This document shows, piece by piece, positions 15,840-25,090 of a stretch of 64,000 bases of DNA. How positions within the stretch are numbered: position 1 is the stretch's first letter; the number at the start of each line of letters is the position of its first letter. The notes under the pieces were generated by a model. That model saw only the letters and a list, made by a program, of their open reading frames with translations. It did no database searches and was not told where the DNA came from. A program made the position numbers and the translations under genes. This stretch comes from an uncultured Eubacteriales bacterium (GTDB lineage: Bacteria; Bacillota; Clostridia; Oscillospirales; UBA644): positions 62,001 through 126,000 of the forward strand of contig CAKSTW010000005.1 in assembly GCA_934501435.1 (NCBI GenBank). The letters are read 5' to 3'.

Positions 15840-18599
15840 ATGACAAAATCAAGTGCAAGACTTCTTTCCCTTGTTATGGCGTTTTGTCTTCTGATTGCTC
15901 AGTTTACGGTTATTACCGCAAGCGCCGAGTCAGCAGAACCGACAATCGTCGTGTCAAGCGTCGTTGCAGACGCAGGCTCCGAGGTTGAAGTAACTATCGG
16001 ACTTAAAAACAATCCCGGTATAGTCGGTATGTCTCTTACGGTTGAGTTCCCCTCGGCACTTACCCTTATTGAAGTAAAAGACGCCGGACTTCTCGGTGCA
16101 AACCTTCATAACCCGTCGAAAACCAGCCCCTATTATCTTGTTTGGGCGAACGACACCGCAAGAGAAAACTTTACGGCAAACGGCACTGTCGTTACACTGA
16201 AGTTTAAGATCAGCGATACTGCGGAAGAGAGCGCTGAATTCCCGATAACCGTATCTTACGATCCGACAAACTTCGAAATATTCGATAAAGACGCAAATGA
16301 AATTTATTTCGCAATAGAAAACGGTAAAGTCACCGTTACTCCCTGCGAACATTCCGGCGGCGAAGCCACCTGTATTTCTCCCGCGATCTGCGAAAAATGC
16401 GGAAAGGCGTACGGCGAAATAAACCCTGCTAATCATAAACATACAGAAGAAAGAAACGCACAGGCTCCTACCTGTAACGAAAAAGGCAAAGAGGCTGATA
16501 TCTTCTGTCTCGATTGTCAGAAGACCGTAACAGAAGGCGCTGAAATCCCCGCAACAGGGAACCATGTCAGCGAAAGCGGCGAATGGAAATACAATGAAAC
16601 CGATCATTTCCATATCTGCGATAACTGTCAGACAGAATTCGCCAAAGAAGCCCATAAGGGCGGCGAAGCGACCTGCGTTGCGAAAGCGGTCTGTGAAGTC
16701 TGCGGAGCATCTTACGGCGAAAAAGACGCAAATAATCATAAAAACGTTGTACTGAAGAATAATGTTGCTCCTACCTGTAAAGATCCCGGATATTCCGGAG
16801 ACAAAGTCTGTGAAGACTGCGGAGAAACCGTTGAACAGGGACAGGTAATAGCTGCGACAGGCAATCATATTGACGCTGACGGCAAATGGGAATTTGACGG
16901 AACGACTCATTTCCATACCTGCGGCTGCGGAACAAAATTTGACTTTGCTCCCCATGAAGGCGGCGAAGCGACCTGCGCTGCGAAAGCTGTCTGCGAAGTC
17001 TGCGGCGTTTCTTACGGCGACGTAAACGCAAATAACCATAAGAATACCCATGTTGTCGATCAGAAAGACGCTACCTGCTGTGAAAAAGGCTACACGGGCG
17101 ACGTATTCTGCGACGACTGTCAGACCACGGTATCCGTAGGTACCGAAATTCCCGCAACGGGCAAACACATTGACGCCGACGGCAAGTGGGAATTTGACGA
17201 AAACGGACATTTCCACACCTGCTACTTCGGAACCGAATTCGACAGAGAAAACCATAAGGGCGGCGAAGCGACCTGCGTTGCGAAAGCGACCTGCGAAGTC
17301 TGCGGCGCTTCTTACGGAGAAAAAGACGCAAACAATCATAAAAACGTTGTATTGAAGAATAATGTTGCTCCTACCTGTAAAGATCCCGGATATTCCGGAG
17401 ACAAAGTCTGTGAAGACTGCGGAGAAACCGTTGAACAGGGACAGGTAATAGCTGCGACGGGCAATCATATTGACGCTGACGGCAAATGGGAATTTGACGG
17501 AACGACTCATTTCCATACCTGCGGCTGCGGAACCGAATTCGACAGAGAAAACCATAAGGGCGGCGAAGCGACCTGCGCTGCGAAAGCGGTCTGCGAAGTC
17601 TGCGGCGCTTCTTACGGTGATGTAAACGCAAATAACCATAAGAATACCCATGTTGTCGGTCAGAAAGACGCTACCTGCTGCGAAAAAGGTTACACGGGCG
17701 ACGTATTCTGCGACGACTGTCAGACTACGGTTTCCGTAGGTACCGAAATTGCCGCAACGGGGAACCACGTTGACGCCGACGGTAAGTGGGAATTTGACGA
17801 AAACGGACATTTCCACACCTGCTACTTCGGAACCGAATTCGACAGAGAAAACCATAAGGGCGGCGAAGCCACCTGTATCACCAAAGCGACCTGCGAAGTC
17901 TGCGGACATTCGTACGGCGAAATCGACAGAACCAATCATAAGAACATTGCTGTTGTAGGTGCTGTTGCCGCAACCGAAACTTCTACAGGTTACACCGGAG
18001 ACAAAGTTTGTCAGGATTGCCACGCAACCGTTGAACAGGGTTCGGAAATCCCGATGCTTGAACACAAACCCGTAAAGGTTGAAGCAAACGCCGCAACCGC
18101 TGCCGAAAAAGGCAATATTGAATACTGGTACTGCGGAAACTGCGGAAAATACTATTCCGACGCAGAGGCTCAGAATGAAATAACAAAAGAAGAAACCGAG
18201 ATCGCAAAACTTGCTCCTACGATGATCGAGGGCAACGGCGCGAATATCGATAAGGCTGCGGGAAAAGGACTTTCGTTCAAATCCGACGCTGCGTTTGAAG
18301 ACTTTATCGGTGTTGAGATCGACGGAAAAACTGTTGACTCTTCCTGCTATACCGCAAAAGCGGGCAGCATCGCCGTCGAACTTACCGCAGAATTCATAAA
18401 TACTCTTTCTGTCGGCGAACATTCGATAGCAATCGTTTCCGAAAGCGGAAAAGCAACTGCAACCTTTACCGTTACAGATTCTTCCGTTAAAAAGCCCGAC
18501 AATACCACCGACAGCGCAATGGCGGTCTGGACTCTTCTCCTTACCGTTTCCGGAGCGGCTGCAGCAGCGGTTGCTTTCAGAAAGAAACTTGCGAAATAA
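15840..18599 (+). CDS. Cell-surface cohesin protein (mini-scaffoldin)
   Basis: This 919-residue protein has a signal peptide (about 1-30), one cohesin domain (about 32-172, starting IVVSSVVADAGSEVEVTIGL), then five and a half Cys-rich units of about 100 residues, each with GGEATC, CEVCG and paired CxxC/CxC motifs. A short beta domain follows, then a C-terminal membrane helix with a basic RKKLAK tail. No LPxTG is seen, so it is probably held by the helix itself. One cohesin means it can bind one dockerin partner; dockerin proteins are encoded on both sides. The CxxC spacing suggests zinc or disulfide bridging in a stalk. ATG 15840 follows CAGGAGG. Confidence 0.87.
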   Translation: MTKSSARLLSLVMAFCLLIAQFTVITASAESAEPTIVVSSVVADAGSEVEVTIGLKNNPGIVGMSLTVEFPSALTLIEVKDAGLLGANLHNPSKTSPYYLVWANDTARENFTANGTVVTLKFKISDTAEESAEFPITVSYDPTNFEIFDKDANEIYFAIENGKVTVTPCEHSGGEATCISPAICEKCGKAYGEINPANHKHTEERNAQAPTCNEKGKEADIFCLDCQKTVTEGAEIPATGNHVSESGEWKYNETDHFHICDNCQTEFAKEAHKGGEATCVAKAVCEVCGASYGEKDANNHKNVVLKNNVAPTCKDPGYSGDKVCEDCGETVEQGQVIAATGNHIDADGKWEFDGTTHFHTCGCGTKFDFAPHEGGEATCAAKAVCEVCGVSYGDVNANNHKNTHVVDQKDATCCEKGYTGDVFCDDCQTTVSVGTEIPATGKHIDADGKWEFDENGHFHTCYFGTEFDRENHKGGEATCVAKATCEVCGASYGEKDANNHKNVVLKNNVAPTCKDPGYSGDKVCEDCGETVEQGQVIAATGNHIDADGKWEFDGTTHFHTCGCGTEFDRENHKGGEATCAAKAVCEVCGASYGDVNANNHKNTHVVGQKDATCCEKGYTGDVFCDDCQTTVSVGTEIAATGNHVDADGKWEFDENGHFHTCYFGTEFDRENHKGGEATCITKATCEVCGHSYGEIDRTNHKNIAVVGAVAATETSTGYTGDKVCQDCHATVEQGSEIPMLEHKPVKVEANAATAAEKGNIEYWYCGNCGKYYSDAEAQNEITKEETEIAKLAPTMIEGNGANIDKAAGKGLSFKSDAAFEDFIGVEIDGKTVDSSCYTAKAGSIAVELTAEFINTLSVGEHSIAIVSESGKATATFTVTDSSVKKPDNTTDSAMAVWTLLLTVSGAAAAAVAFRKKLAK
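16353..18060 (+). repeat. Tandem 300-bp coding repeats in the cohesin gene
   Basis: Units begin at 16353, 16656, 16956, 17256, 17556 and 17856, and are exactly 300 bp from the second onward. Units 2 and 4 are nearly identical, as are 3 and 5, so a 600-bp block (16656-17255) was duplicated as 17256-17855. The sixth unit diverges after about half its length. Confidence 0.95.
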
Positions 18600-18615
18600 T
18601 CAGTTTTGATTTATC

Positions 18616-18649
18616 AATATCGGCGGCATACCCATGTCGCCGATATTTT
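18616..18649 (+). terminator. Terminator of the cohesin gene
   Basis: AATATCGGCG (18616-18625) pairs with CGCCGATATT (18638-18647), followed by a short T run. It separates the cohesin gene from the following dockerin gene. Confidence 0.8.
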
Positions 18650-18699
18650 CACTTTTGGGAAAAAAAGTTTTGAAATAACTCTTATTCAAGGAGTGTATC

Positions 18700-21600
18700 A
18701 TGAAAAAAGTATTATCTTTAATTCTTGTGTTCTCTCTTGTTTTTTCGCTTTTTGCAACTCCTTTTTCGGCAGAGGAACTGTCTGAAGAAAAAACTGTTAC
18801 ATCTATAAGACAGGCGGAAGATATAGTTCTTACCGAGAATTACGACGGATACTATTCCGAATCCGACGGCGTGTTTTATTACAATTTTTATAACAGATAC
18901 GGCAATTTTGAAGATAATTTTGAGTTTACCGTAACTTACAGCGACGATACTTCGGAAAATATAACGATTTCCGAATCAAAAAGAAGAGACCCCGAAAACT
19001 GCATAGAGTGCAACTATATCGAAGACCAGCGTGAACAGCCGTGGTCTTTGGGTTCGTCAAACTATATAATTGTTCGCTATAAGGGGGTAAGCACTTTTGT
19101 TCAGGTTATAATAGAAAAAAATCCCGTTGAAAGCATATCTGTCGCTTCGGGAGACGCGTATGTGTATGAAAATGTCGACGGACATATAAGCAACTACCTT
19201 GATTCCGACGGCAACGAATTTTTCTATTATGATGTATATACGGCACTTAAAGGCGTCGTTCTCGGCGTAAAATATTCTGACGGTTCCTACGGCGAAATAG
19301 ATCTTTCCGAATATTCCGGGACCGCTCTCTCTGTCAAGGTTCATCAGGAAGATGACCATTGGACAAAAGACAAAGTAAATTATATGTCCGTTTCTTTCTA
19401 CGGAAGAGAGACTACCGTTCCCGTAACGGTTATCGAAAGCCCCGTGGAAAAGATTGAACTTGTTTCGGGAAGCATTTCTCTTTATGAAAATGCCGACGGA
19501 TATTTCCAGAACGATACCGGAGGCAACGGCTATTTTTATTATACTTTACCTGAAACCGACAGAAATAAACTGCAATTCAGGATTACATATAAAGACGGAA
19601 CGACCGAAACCGGCAGAATTTTCAATACGATCAGAGACCGTCAGATTCAGGCTGACTATTCCGTAATTCAGCAGACCGAACATTGGGCTGCGGGAAAAGA
19701 AAATTCCTTTACCGTAAGTTATATAGGTGCGACGGTCAAAGTTCCCGTTGAAATAACCGAAACGCCCGTCGAGTCGCTCGAACTTATTTCGGACGGATAT
19801 ACTCTTTACGAAAATACAAACGGTTATACGGTCGGCGATGATTTCCACTATTATCTGCAAAATTGCGACGAAGATAAAATTCAGGTAAAAATAAACTACA
19901 AAAACGGCATTTCGAAAATCGCGAACCTCAATGAAACCGTTGACGGAAGAACTATCTACAAAGCCGACGATCAGGACGAAAATCCGTGGACTGTCGGAAA
20001 TACCTATTATGTAACGGCGTCTGTTTTCGGTGCGTCGGTAAAAATCCCCGTAAGAATTGTTGAAAACAATATTGCTTCGATAGACCTTCTTGAAGGAAGC
20101 GTTTTTCTTACCGAAAATGTCGGAGGATTTATGAAAACCGACAAACTCGGAAAACAGTATTATTACTATGAACCCGCGATGTTCGGAATCAACAACTTCC
20201 TTTTCAGAATAACTTATACCGACGGAACTTATACCGATATCCGTTACGGTGACAGCAACCGTTTTGCCTATGTTAACAGTCAGGTTGAAGACCATTGGAC
20301 GGTCGACGGTTGGAATTTCTTAACCGTAACATATCTCGGTCAGTCTGTGAATATCACGGTAACCGTAAACGAAAGCCCCGTTTCGAGAATTTATACATTT
20401 TTCGACGAGCCTATCGAACTTACCGAAAACACAAACGGTTATTATGAAAACGGCAACTTTATTTACAACTTGCCGTATGATAAACTTGAAGACGTTTACT
20501 TTATGATCGACTATAAGGCGGGTTACGGCAATCAGGTGAAATTCTCAGATATTCGTTCCGATATAACCTACACTTCCGATCAGTCTGCAAATCCGTGGAA
20601 AGTAAATGAAACTCACAACTTTACGATAAGCTATTTCGGCGCGGACTGCGATATTCCCGTAATTATCAAGAGTACAAATGTCGAAACCTTTGAACTTATC
20701 TCCGAGCCTCTTTCCTGCTACGGTGTTAATGCCGATATCTTTGATATCCTTATGAATTCGGAATTCCGCATTCATTTTAAGAACGGCAGCACCCAAGATA
20801 TTTCTTATTTTGAAGATTACGACGGCAACAGGATAGAATATGTCGACGATCGCTATGACAATCCCTGGGTTGTCGGCGAAAACCGCCTTACTCTGAAATT
20901 TGCGGGCGTTTCTGTCTCCGTCCCCGTTACGGTTTACGAAAACCCGATCGAAAGAATGGAGATAGTTTCCGATCCTCTTGTCTTTATTGAGGGTTACGAC
21001 GGCGAATTTGTAACAGGAACAAACAGCCAGACAGGACAGCCCGAACGCTTCTTTGTTTATGATGTTTCCGCAAGAAGAAACGAGATCAAAATAAAACTTT
21101 ATTATAAAGACGGAACCGAAAAAATCGTTACGGCAGATAAACCTCCGATTGAAAATACGATATTCTCCGTTATTCATTATCAGTATTCCGAACATTACAA
21201 ACTCGGAACGGATAACTATTGCGAAATAAAATATCTCGATTTGCCGGCAGTCAGAGTCCCCGTAACGGTAATCGAAAGCCCTGTCGAAAAAATAGAACTT
21301 GCGTCCGGGGGACTGACATTTACAGAGAATACGGGCGGCTATACTATTACCGATAATTCAGGCAACGAATTCTATTTTTACAGTATATATACACGCAATC
21401 TTGAAGATTTAAGTTTCAAGGTTACCTATAAAGACGGAACTTCCGAAGTTTTGCCGTTCATAAGCGATTCCGGCAAATATTCTTTCACCTTTGATGTTTC
21501 CGGACAGCGTGAAAAACCGTGGAAAAAGGGAGAAAACAACTTCTTTACGGTTTCTTATCTCGGAGCGACGACCGAAGTTCCCGTAACGATAGAAGAATTT

Positions 21601-23535
21601 CCGATAGCGTCTATTGAACTTGTTTCCGACGGGATCACAATTATCGAAAACACCGACGGCTGGACGGACGTTACAGGCACTTTCAATTACAATTATCAGT
21701 CCTATATATCCGATCTTCAATTTAAGATAACCTATAAAGACGGCCACAGCATCACGGTCGGAGGGACCGAAACCTTTGATGATTTTTATATCACGACTTC
21801 CGACAACCAGCATGAAGCCCCGTGGCTTCGCGGTAAAGAAAACTATATCACCGCGTCGGTAGGCTCCGTTTCGACGAAAGTCCCCGTAACGATTATCGAA
21901 TCTCCCGTTGCTTCTCTCGAACTTGTTTCGGGAACTGCAACCATGCATTCTCTCAGCAGATATTTCCCATATATCAAAAGCCAGATTTCCGATCTTGTCT
22001 TCCGTGTAACCTACAAAGACGGAACTCGGAAATTGGGAGTTCTCGGCAACGGTCTTGACGATCAGCCTTTCGAAGTGACCGCTATTCACGATTATTGGGA
22101 ATATATAGAAGTTTCCTATCTCGGGGCTTCTGTCAGAATTCCGCTGGTCATAACCGCGGATACTATCGTCGGACTCGAATATGTTTCCGGCAAGATTGAG
22201 TTCTACGAAAACTGCGGCGGCTATGAAATGTCCGGCGATCGGTATGTCTACGAAAATTGGGCAGACTGCGACGTCATTCTCCGCATTACCTACGGCGACG
22301 AGTCGACCGAACTTGTAAAACTTACCGATATTAAAGACCTTTTTGTTTCCTTAGAAGACCAGATGTTCGCTCCTTGGGAAAAGGGCGGAAGTTACAGAGC
22401 TTACCCGTCTTTTGACGGCAGCGACAGAGGAGCGCCCGTTCCTGTCGAGATAGTCGAAAACTCCGTTGACAGTATAGAAATAACAAAGGCTCCGACTTTT
22501 GTTTATACTTTCGGAGATACGAAGTACGGAAGAGTCTTTGACGGCAGTTATTATCTCTATGATTTCAACCTCGAAGGTCTTGAATTCACCGTTCATTATA
22601 AGGACGGATCAAGCAAAAATTATACCTATAAGGATATTGTTGATAGCAGTATCAACGGGCTTCCGTTTGATATCAGGACAAATAACGATGAAGTATCTGT
22701 CGGCAAAAACACTGTCGTAATTGAATTTACAGGTAAGACTGCGGAATATGAAATAACCGTTGCAAAATCGGAAGTTTCGGCAATTTCCGTTATCAAAGGC
22801 CCCGATAACACTTCGTATATCGAAACTCCCGACCTGACGGGTGCCGTTATCCGCATAACCTATACAAACGGCACATTTGTCGACAAGACGGTCGCCGCAG
22901 GCGATATCGTTTTCGACGGAGATTCCTTCGGTATCAAATTCGGAGACGAAATTATTCCTCTTGATTCTTATGCTATGGATTCTTGGGAACTTTCGTATAT
23001 GGGCGCTGTTTGCGAACTTGATATGCTTTCAATTATAACATTGGAAAAAGTCAGATCCTGCGAACTTGTCAGACCGTCCGAAACAGGAAAGGGAATGTCA
23101 ATTAAAATTACCTATCGGGACGGAAACGAAGATATAATATCCTTCCTGTCGGTTTTCGAAAATGTGTCAGGCGACGGAGATTTTAACGGATTTGCAAGAA
23201 CCTCTCTCGGATTTATCAGTTATTCAATGAACACTGTAAAAACCGATGATTACGGTAATTTCTATAACTTCGTCTCAACATATATCCGTATTTCAGCGTA
23301 TGAAGAGAAATCGGACGTACTTTTAGGCGACGTGAACGGCGACGGCGTTGTCAATGCAAAAGACAGACTGCACCTCGCGCGCTGGATCGCCAAATGGTCG
23401 GAATATCTCGAAATGGGAATAAACGAAGCGAATGCCGACCTTAACGGCGACGGCAAAGTAAACGCTCAGGACAGATTGATCCTGGCGCGTCACCTTGCGC
23501 ATTGGGCAGGTTACGAGACTCTGTCTGCAAAATAA
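18700..23535 (+). CDS. Giant secreted repeat protein with C-terminal dockerin
   Basis: This 1611-residue protein has a signal peptide (about 1-24), then about fifteen tandem beta-rich repeats of 85-115 residues, and a type I dockerin at 1543-1611 (DVNGDGVVNAKD and DLNGDGKVNAQD). A typical repeat runs ELVSG, YENTDGY, a FRITYKDGT strand, PW, a SYLGA strand and VPVTVIESPV, giving an immunoglobulin-like bacterial fold. The last three repeats are the most divergent. No catalytic domain is visible, so this looks like a long adhesive or spacer fibre attached through a cohesin, presumably that of the preceding gene. A ribosome site AAGGAGTG precedes ATG 18700. Confidence 0.85.
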   Translation: MKKVLSLILVFSLVFSLFATPFSAEELSEEKTVTSIRQAEDIVLTENYDGYYSESDGVFYYNFYNRYGNFEDNFEFTVTYSDDTSENITISESKRRDPENCIECNYIEDQREQPWSLGSSNYIIVRYKGVSTFVQVIIEKNPVESISVASGDAYVYENVDGHISNYLDSDGNEFFYYDVYTALKGVVLGVKYSDGSYGEIDLSEYSGTALSVKVHQEDDHWTKDKVNYMSVSFYGRETTVPVTVIESPVEKIELVSGSISLYENADGYFQNDTGGNGYFYYTLPETDRNKLQFRITYKDGTTETGRIFNTIRDRQIQADYSVIQQTEHWAAGKENSFTVSYIGATVKVPVEITETPVESLELISDGYTLYENTNGYTVGDDFHYYLQNCDEDKIQVKINYKNGISKIANLNETVDGRTIYKADDQDENPWTVGNTYYVTASVFGASVKIPVRIVENNIASIDLLEGSVFLTENVGGFMKTDKLGKQYYYYEPAMFGINNFLFRITYTDGTYTDIRYGDSNRFAYVNSQVEDHWTVDGWNFLTVTYLGQSVNITVTVNESPVSRIYTFFDEPIELTENTNGYYENGNFIYNLPYDKLEDVYFMIDYKAGYGNQVKFSDIRSDITYTSDQSANPWKVNETHNFTISYFGADCDIPVIIKSTNVETFELISEPLSCYGVNADIFDILMNSEFRIHFKNGSTQDISYFEDYDGNRIEYVDDRYDNPWVVGENRLTLKFAGVSVSVPVTVYENPIERMEIVSDPLVFIEGYDGEFVTGTNSQTGQPERFFVYDVSARRNEIKIKLYYKDGTEKIVTADKPPIENTIFSVIHYQYSEHYKLGTDNYCEIKYLDLPAVRVPVTVIESPVEKIELASGGLTFTENTGGYTITDNSGNEFYFYSIYTRNLEDLSFKVTYKDGTSEVLPFISDSGKYSFTFDVSGQREKPWKKGENNFFTVSYLGATTEVPVTIEEFPIASIELVSDGITIIENTDGWTDVTGTFNYNYQSYISDLQFKITYKDGHSITVGGTETFDDFYITTSDNQHEAPWLRGKENYITASVGSVSTKVPVTIIESPVASLELVSGTATMHSLSRYFPYIKSQISDLVFRVTYKDGTRKLGVLGNGLDDQPFEVTAIHDYWEYIEVSYLGASVRIPLVITADTIVGLEYVSGKIEFYENCGGYEMSGDRYVYENWADCDVILRITYGDESTELVKLTDIKDLFVSLEDQMFAPWEKGGSYRAYPSFDGSDRGAPVPVEIVENSVDSIEITKAPTFVYTFGDTKYGRVFDGSYYLYDFNLEGLEFTVHYKDGSSKNYTYKDIVDSSINGLPFDIRTNNDEVSVGKNTVVIEFTGKTAEYEITVAKSEVSAISVIKGPDNTSYIETPDLTGAVIRITYTNGTFVDKTVAAGDIVFDGDSFGIKFGDEIIPLDSYAMDSWELSYMGAVCELDMLSIITLEKVRSCELVRPSETGKGMSIKITYRDGNEDIISFLSVFENVSGDGDFNGFARTSLGFISYSMNTVKTDDYGNFYNFVSTYIRISAYEEKSDVLLGDVNGDGVVNAKDRLHLARWIAKWSEYLEMGINEANADLNGDGKVNAQDRLILARHLAHWAGYETLSAK

Positions 23536-23545
23536 AATCAAAAAA

Positions 23546-23571
23546 CCGAGGCGGAAGAGCCTCGGTTTTTT
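23546..23571 (+). terminator. Terminator of the giant dockerin gene
   Basis: CCGAGGC (23546-23552) pairs with GCCTCGG (23559-23565), then six T. A 24-base segment just behind, from CTCGG to AAAATTC, is repeated directly at 23590-23613. Confidence 0.9.
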
Positions 23572-23604
23572 GTTGTATAAAAATTCTTCTCGGTTTTCTG
23601 TTGT

Positions 23605-23636
23605 ATAAAAATTCCCCGAAGATTTAGCTTCGGGGG
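23605..23636 (-). terminator. Terminator of the hydrogenase operon
   Basis: CCCCGAAG (23614-23621) and CTTCGGGG (23628-23635) form a stem; read on the minus strand it is followed by AATTTTTATAC. It lies just after the last gene of the minus-strand redox operon. Confidence 0.85.
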
Positions 23637-23650
23637 ATAATTTTTGTCTG

Positions 23651-25078
23651 TCAGTCCTTTTTGAGAACGGAGATAGCGTCCGCGATAGTCTTTTCGTAGG
23701 CTTCTCTTCCGTATTTATCGACTTCGGCTTTGTTCTTTTCGCCGTGGGTAAGACATCCCGCGCCGCCTATGCAGCCGCCGACGCAAGCCATTCCTTCGAT
23801 AAAGTTTGCGTCAAGCAGGTTTTTGCTCTTTTTAAGGAGAGCAACGCGGCAGGCTTCGATTCCGTCGCAGGAGCAGGCTTTGAGCTCGAAGTCCGAGCCG
23901 TGTTCCTTCAGTCCCTCGGCAACGGCGTCGGAAAGTCCTCCGCAGCGCGCGAATATCCTTCCGAAATAGGAAGCGTTATCGAGAAGATCCTCCGAAAGAG
24001 TGGTGATGTCTATTTCTTTGCTGTCGAAAAGAGCCTGTAATTCTTCGAAAGTCAGAGCGACGTCTACATGCTTTTTGACTTCCTCTTTCTGAACCTCCGC
24101 TTTTTTCGCGGTACAGGGTCCTATAAAGACTATTTTGCAGGGCGCTTCATGTTCTTTTATGTATTTTGAGATCGCTGCCATGGGCGAGAGGTTATGGGAA
24201 ACGAACGGCAGGAGCGCAGGGAAAGATTTTTCGATGTAACTTACGAAAGCGGGGCAGCAGGAGCTTGTCAGAAAACCCTTTTCGGCGAGTTCCGCGGATT
24301 CCGCGTCCGCGACCATATCGGCGCCGAGAGCGGCTTCTATTACGGTGTGAAAACCGAGTTCCTTAAGTCCCTTTATGACCTGACCGAGTTTTGCGTAAGT
24401 AAACTGGCTTGAGATCGACGGCGCGACGACCGCGAAGACCTTGTATTTCGTGTTGTTTTCGCTCTTTTTGATAATGTCTATCGCGTCGAGAATGAAAGAT
24501 TTATCGCTTATGGCGCCGAACGGACACTGATAAACGCAGGCGCCGCAGGAAATACATTTGCTGTTGTCGATTGCCGCGGCTCTGTTTTCGTCCATGCTTA
24601 TCGCTTTTATCTTGCAGGCGTTTTCGCAGGGACGTTTTCTGCTTATTATGGCGGTATACGGGCAGACTTTCGCGCAGCAGCCGCATTCCTTGCATTTCGA
24701 TTTGTCGATATGCGCGACGTGGTTCTGGTCGAAAGATATTGCGCCGAAACGGCAGACGTCTTCGCAGCGGTGAGCAAGACAGCCCCGGCAGGCGTTCGTT
24801 ACTTCGAAACCTCCGGTCGGACATTCGTCGCAGGCAATGTCGATAACTTCGATAACGTTCGGGTTGTCGCTGTTTCCTCCCATGGCGAGTTTTACTCTTT
24901 CGGAAAGGATAGCCCTTTCTTTATATACGCAGCAGCGCATTGTCGGTGTGTTGCGCGGCACTATTGTTTTGGGTATGTCGAGCACGTTGTCAATCAGAGT
25001 ATCGTTCCATGCAAGTTTTGATACTTCACGGAGGACCTTGTATTTGAGGTGCTGTACCTTGGTATCGAATTTTCTCAT
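23651..25078 (-). CDS. [FeFe] hydrogenase, monomeric type
   Basis: This 475-residue enzyme contains Cys-rich [4Fe-4S] ferredoxin domains in its N-terminal half (about 75-195, including CKECGCCAKVCP and CISCGACVYQCP) and a C-terminal H-cluster domain with all three signature motifs: TSCCPAF, FIGPCTAKK and MACVGGCIGG. It should reduce protons or oxidise hydrogen using ferredoxin-type electrons. The arrangement fits group B hydrogenases, usually encoded beside the sensory group C enzyme, as here. It has no NADH-binding partners, so it is not the electron-bifurcating trimer. It is the last gene of the seven-gene operon, 12 bases after the phosphatase. ATG 25078 follows AAAGGAGG. Confidence 0.9.
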   Translation of the reverse strand: MRKFDTKVQHLKYKVLREVSKLAWNDTLIDNVLDIPKTIVPRNTPTMRCCVYKERAILSERVKLAMGGNSDNPNVIEVIDIACDECPTGGFEVTNACRGCLAHRCEDVCRFGAISFDQNHVAHIDKSKCKECGCCAKVCPYTAIISRKRPCENACKIKAISMDENRAAAIDNSKCISCGACVYQCPFGAISDKSFILDAIDIIKKSENNTKYKVFAVVAPSISSQFTYAKLGQVIKGLKELGFHTVIEAALGADMVADAESAELAEKGFLTSSCCPAFVSYIEKSFPALLPFVSHNLSPMAAISKYIKEHEAPCKIVFIGPCTAKKAEVQKEEVKKHVDVALTFEELQALFDSKEIDITTLSEDLLDNASYFGRIFARCGGLSDAVAEGLKEHGSDFELKACSCDGIEACRVALLKKSKNLLDANFIEGMACVGGCIGGAGCLTHGEKNKAEVDKYGREAYEKTIADAISVLKKD

Positions 25079-25090
25079 TGAAATCCTCCT

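Noticed and set aside
16353..18060. Assembly artefact or CRISPR-like repeat
   Set aside because: The 300-bp units keep frame, code for Cys-rich modules and vary between units; a true coding tandem repeat is the better reading.
15954..18422. Minus-strand open frame of 822 codons across the cohesin gene
   Set aside because: It is a shadow of the repetitive plus-strand gene, has no ribosome site, and its periodicity simply mirrors the 300-bp repeats. The plus strand has signal peptide, cohesin, stalk and anchor in order.
23564..23615. Short direct repeat after the giant dockerin gene as an attachment site
   Set aside because: The 24-bp repeat lies in a terminator region with no integrase and no gene between the copies; a local slip duplication explains it.
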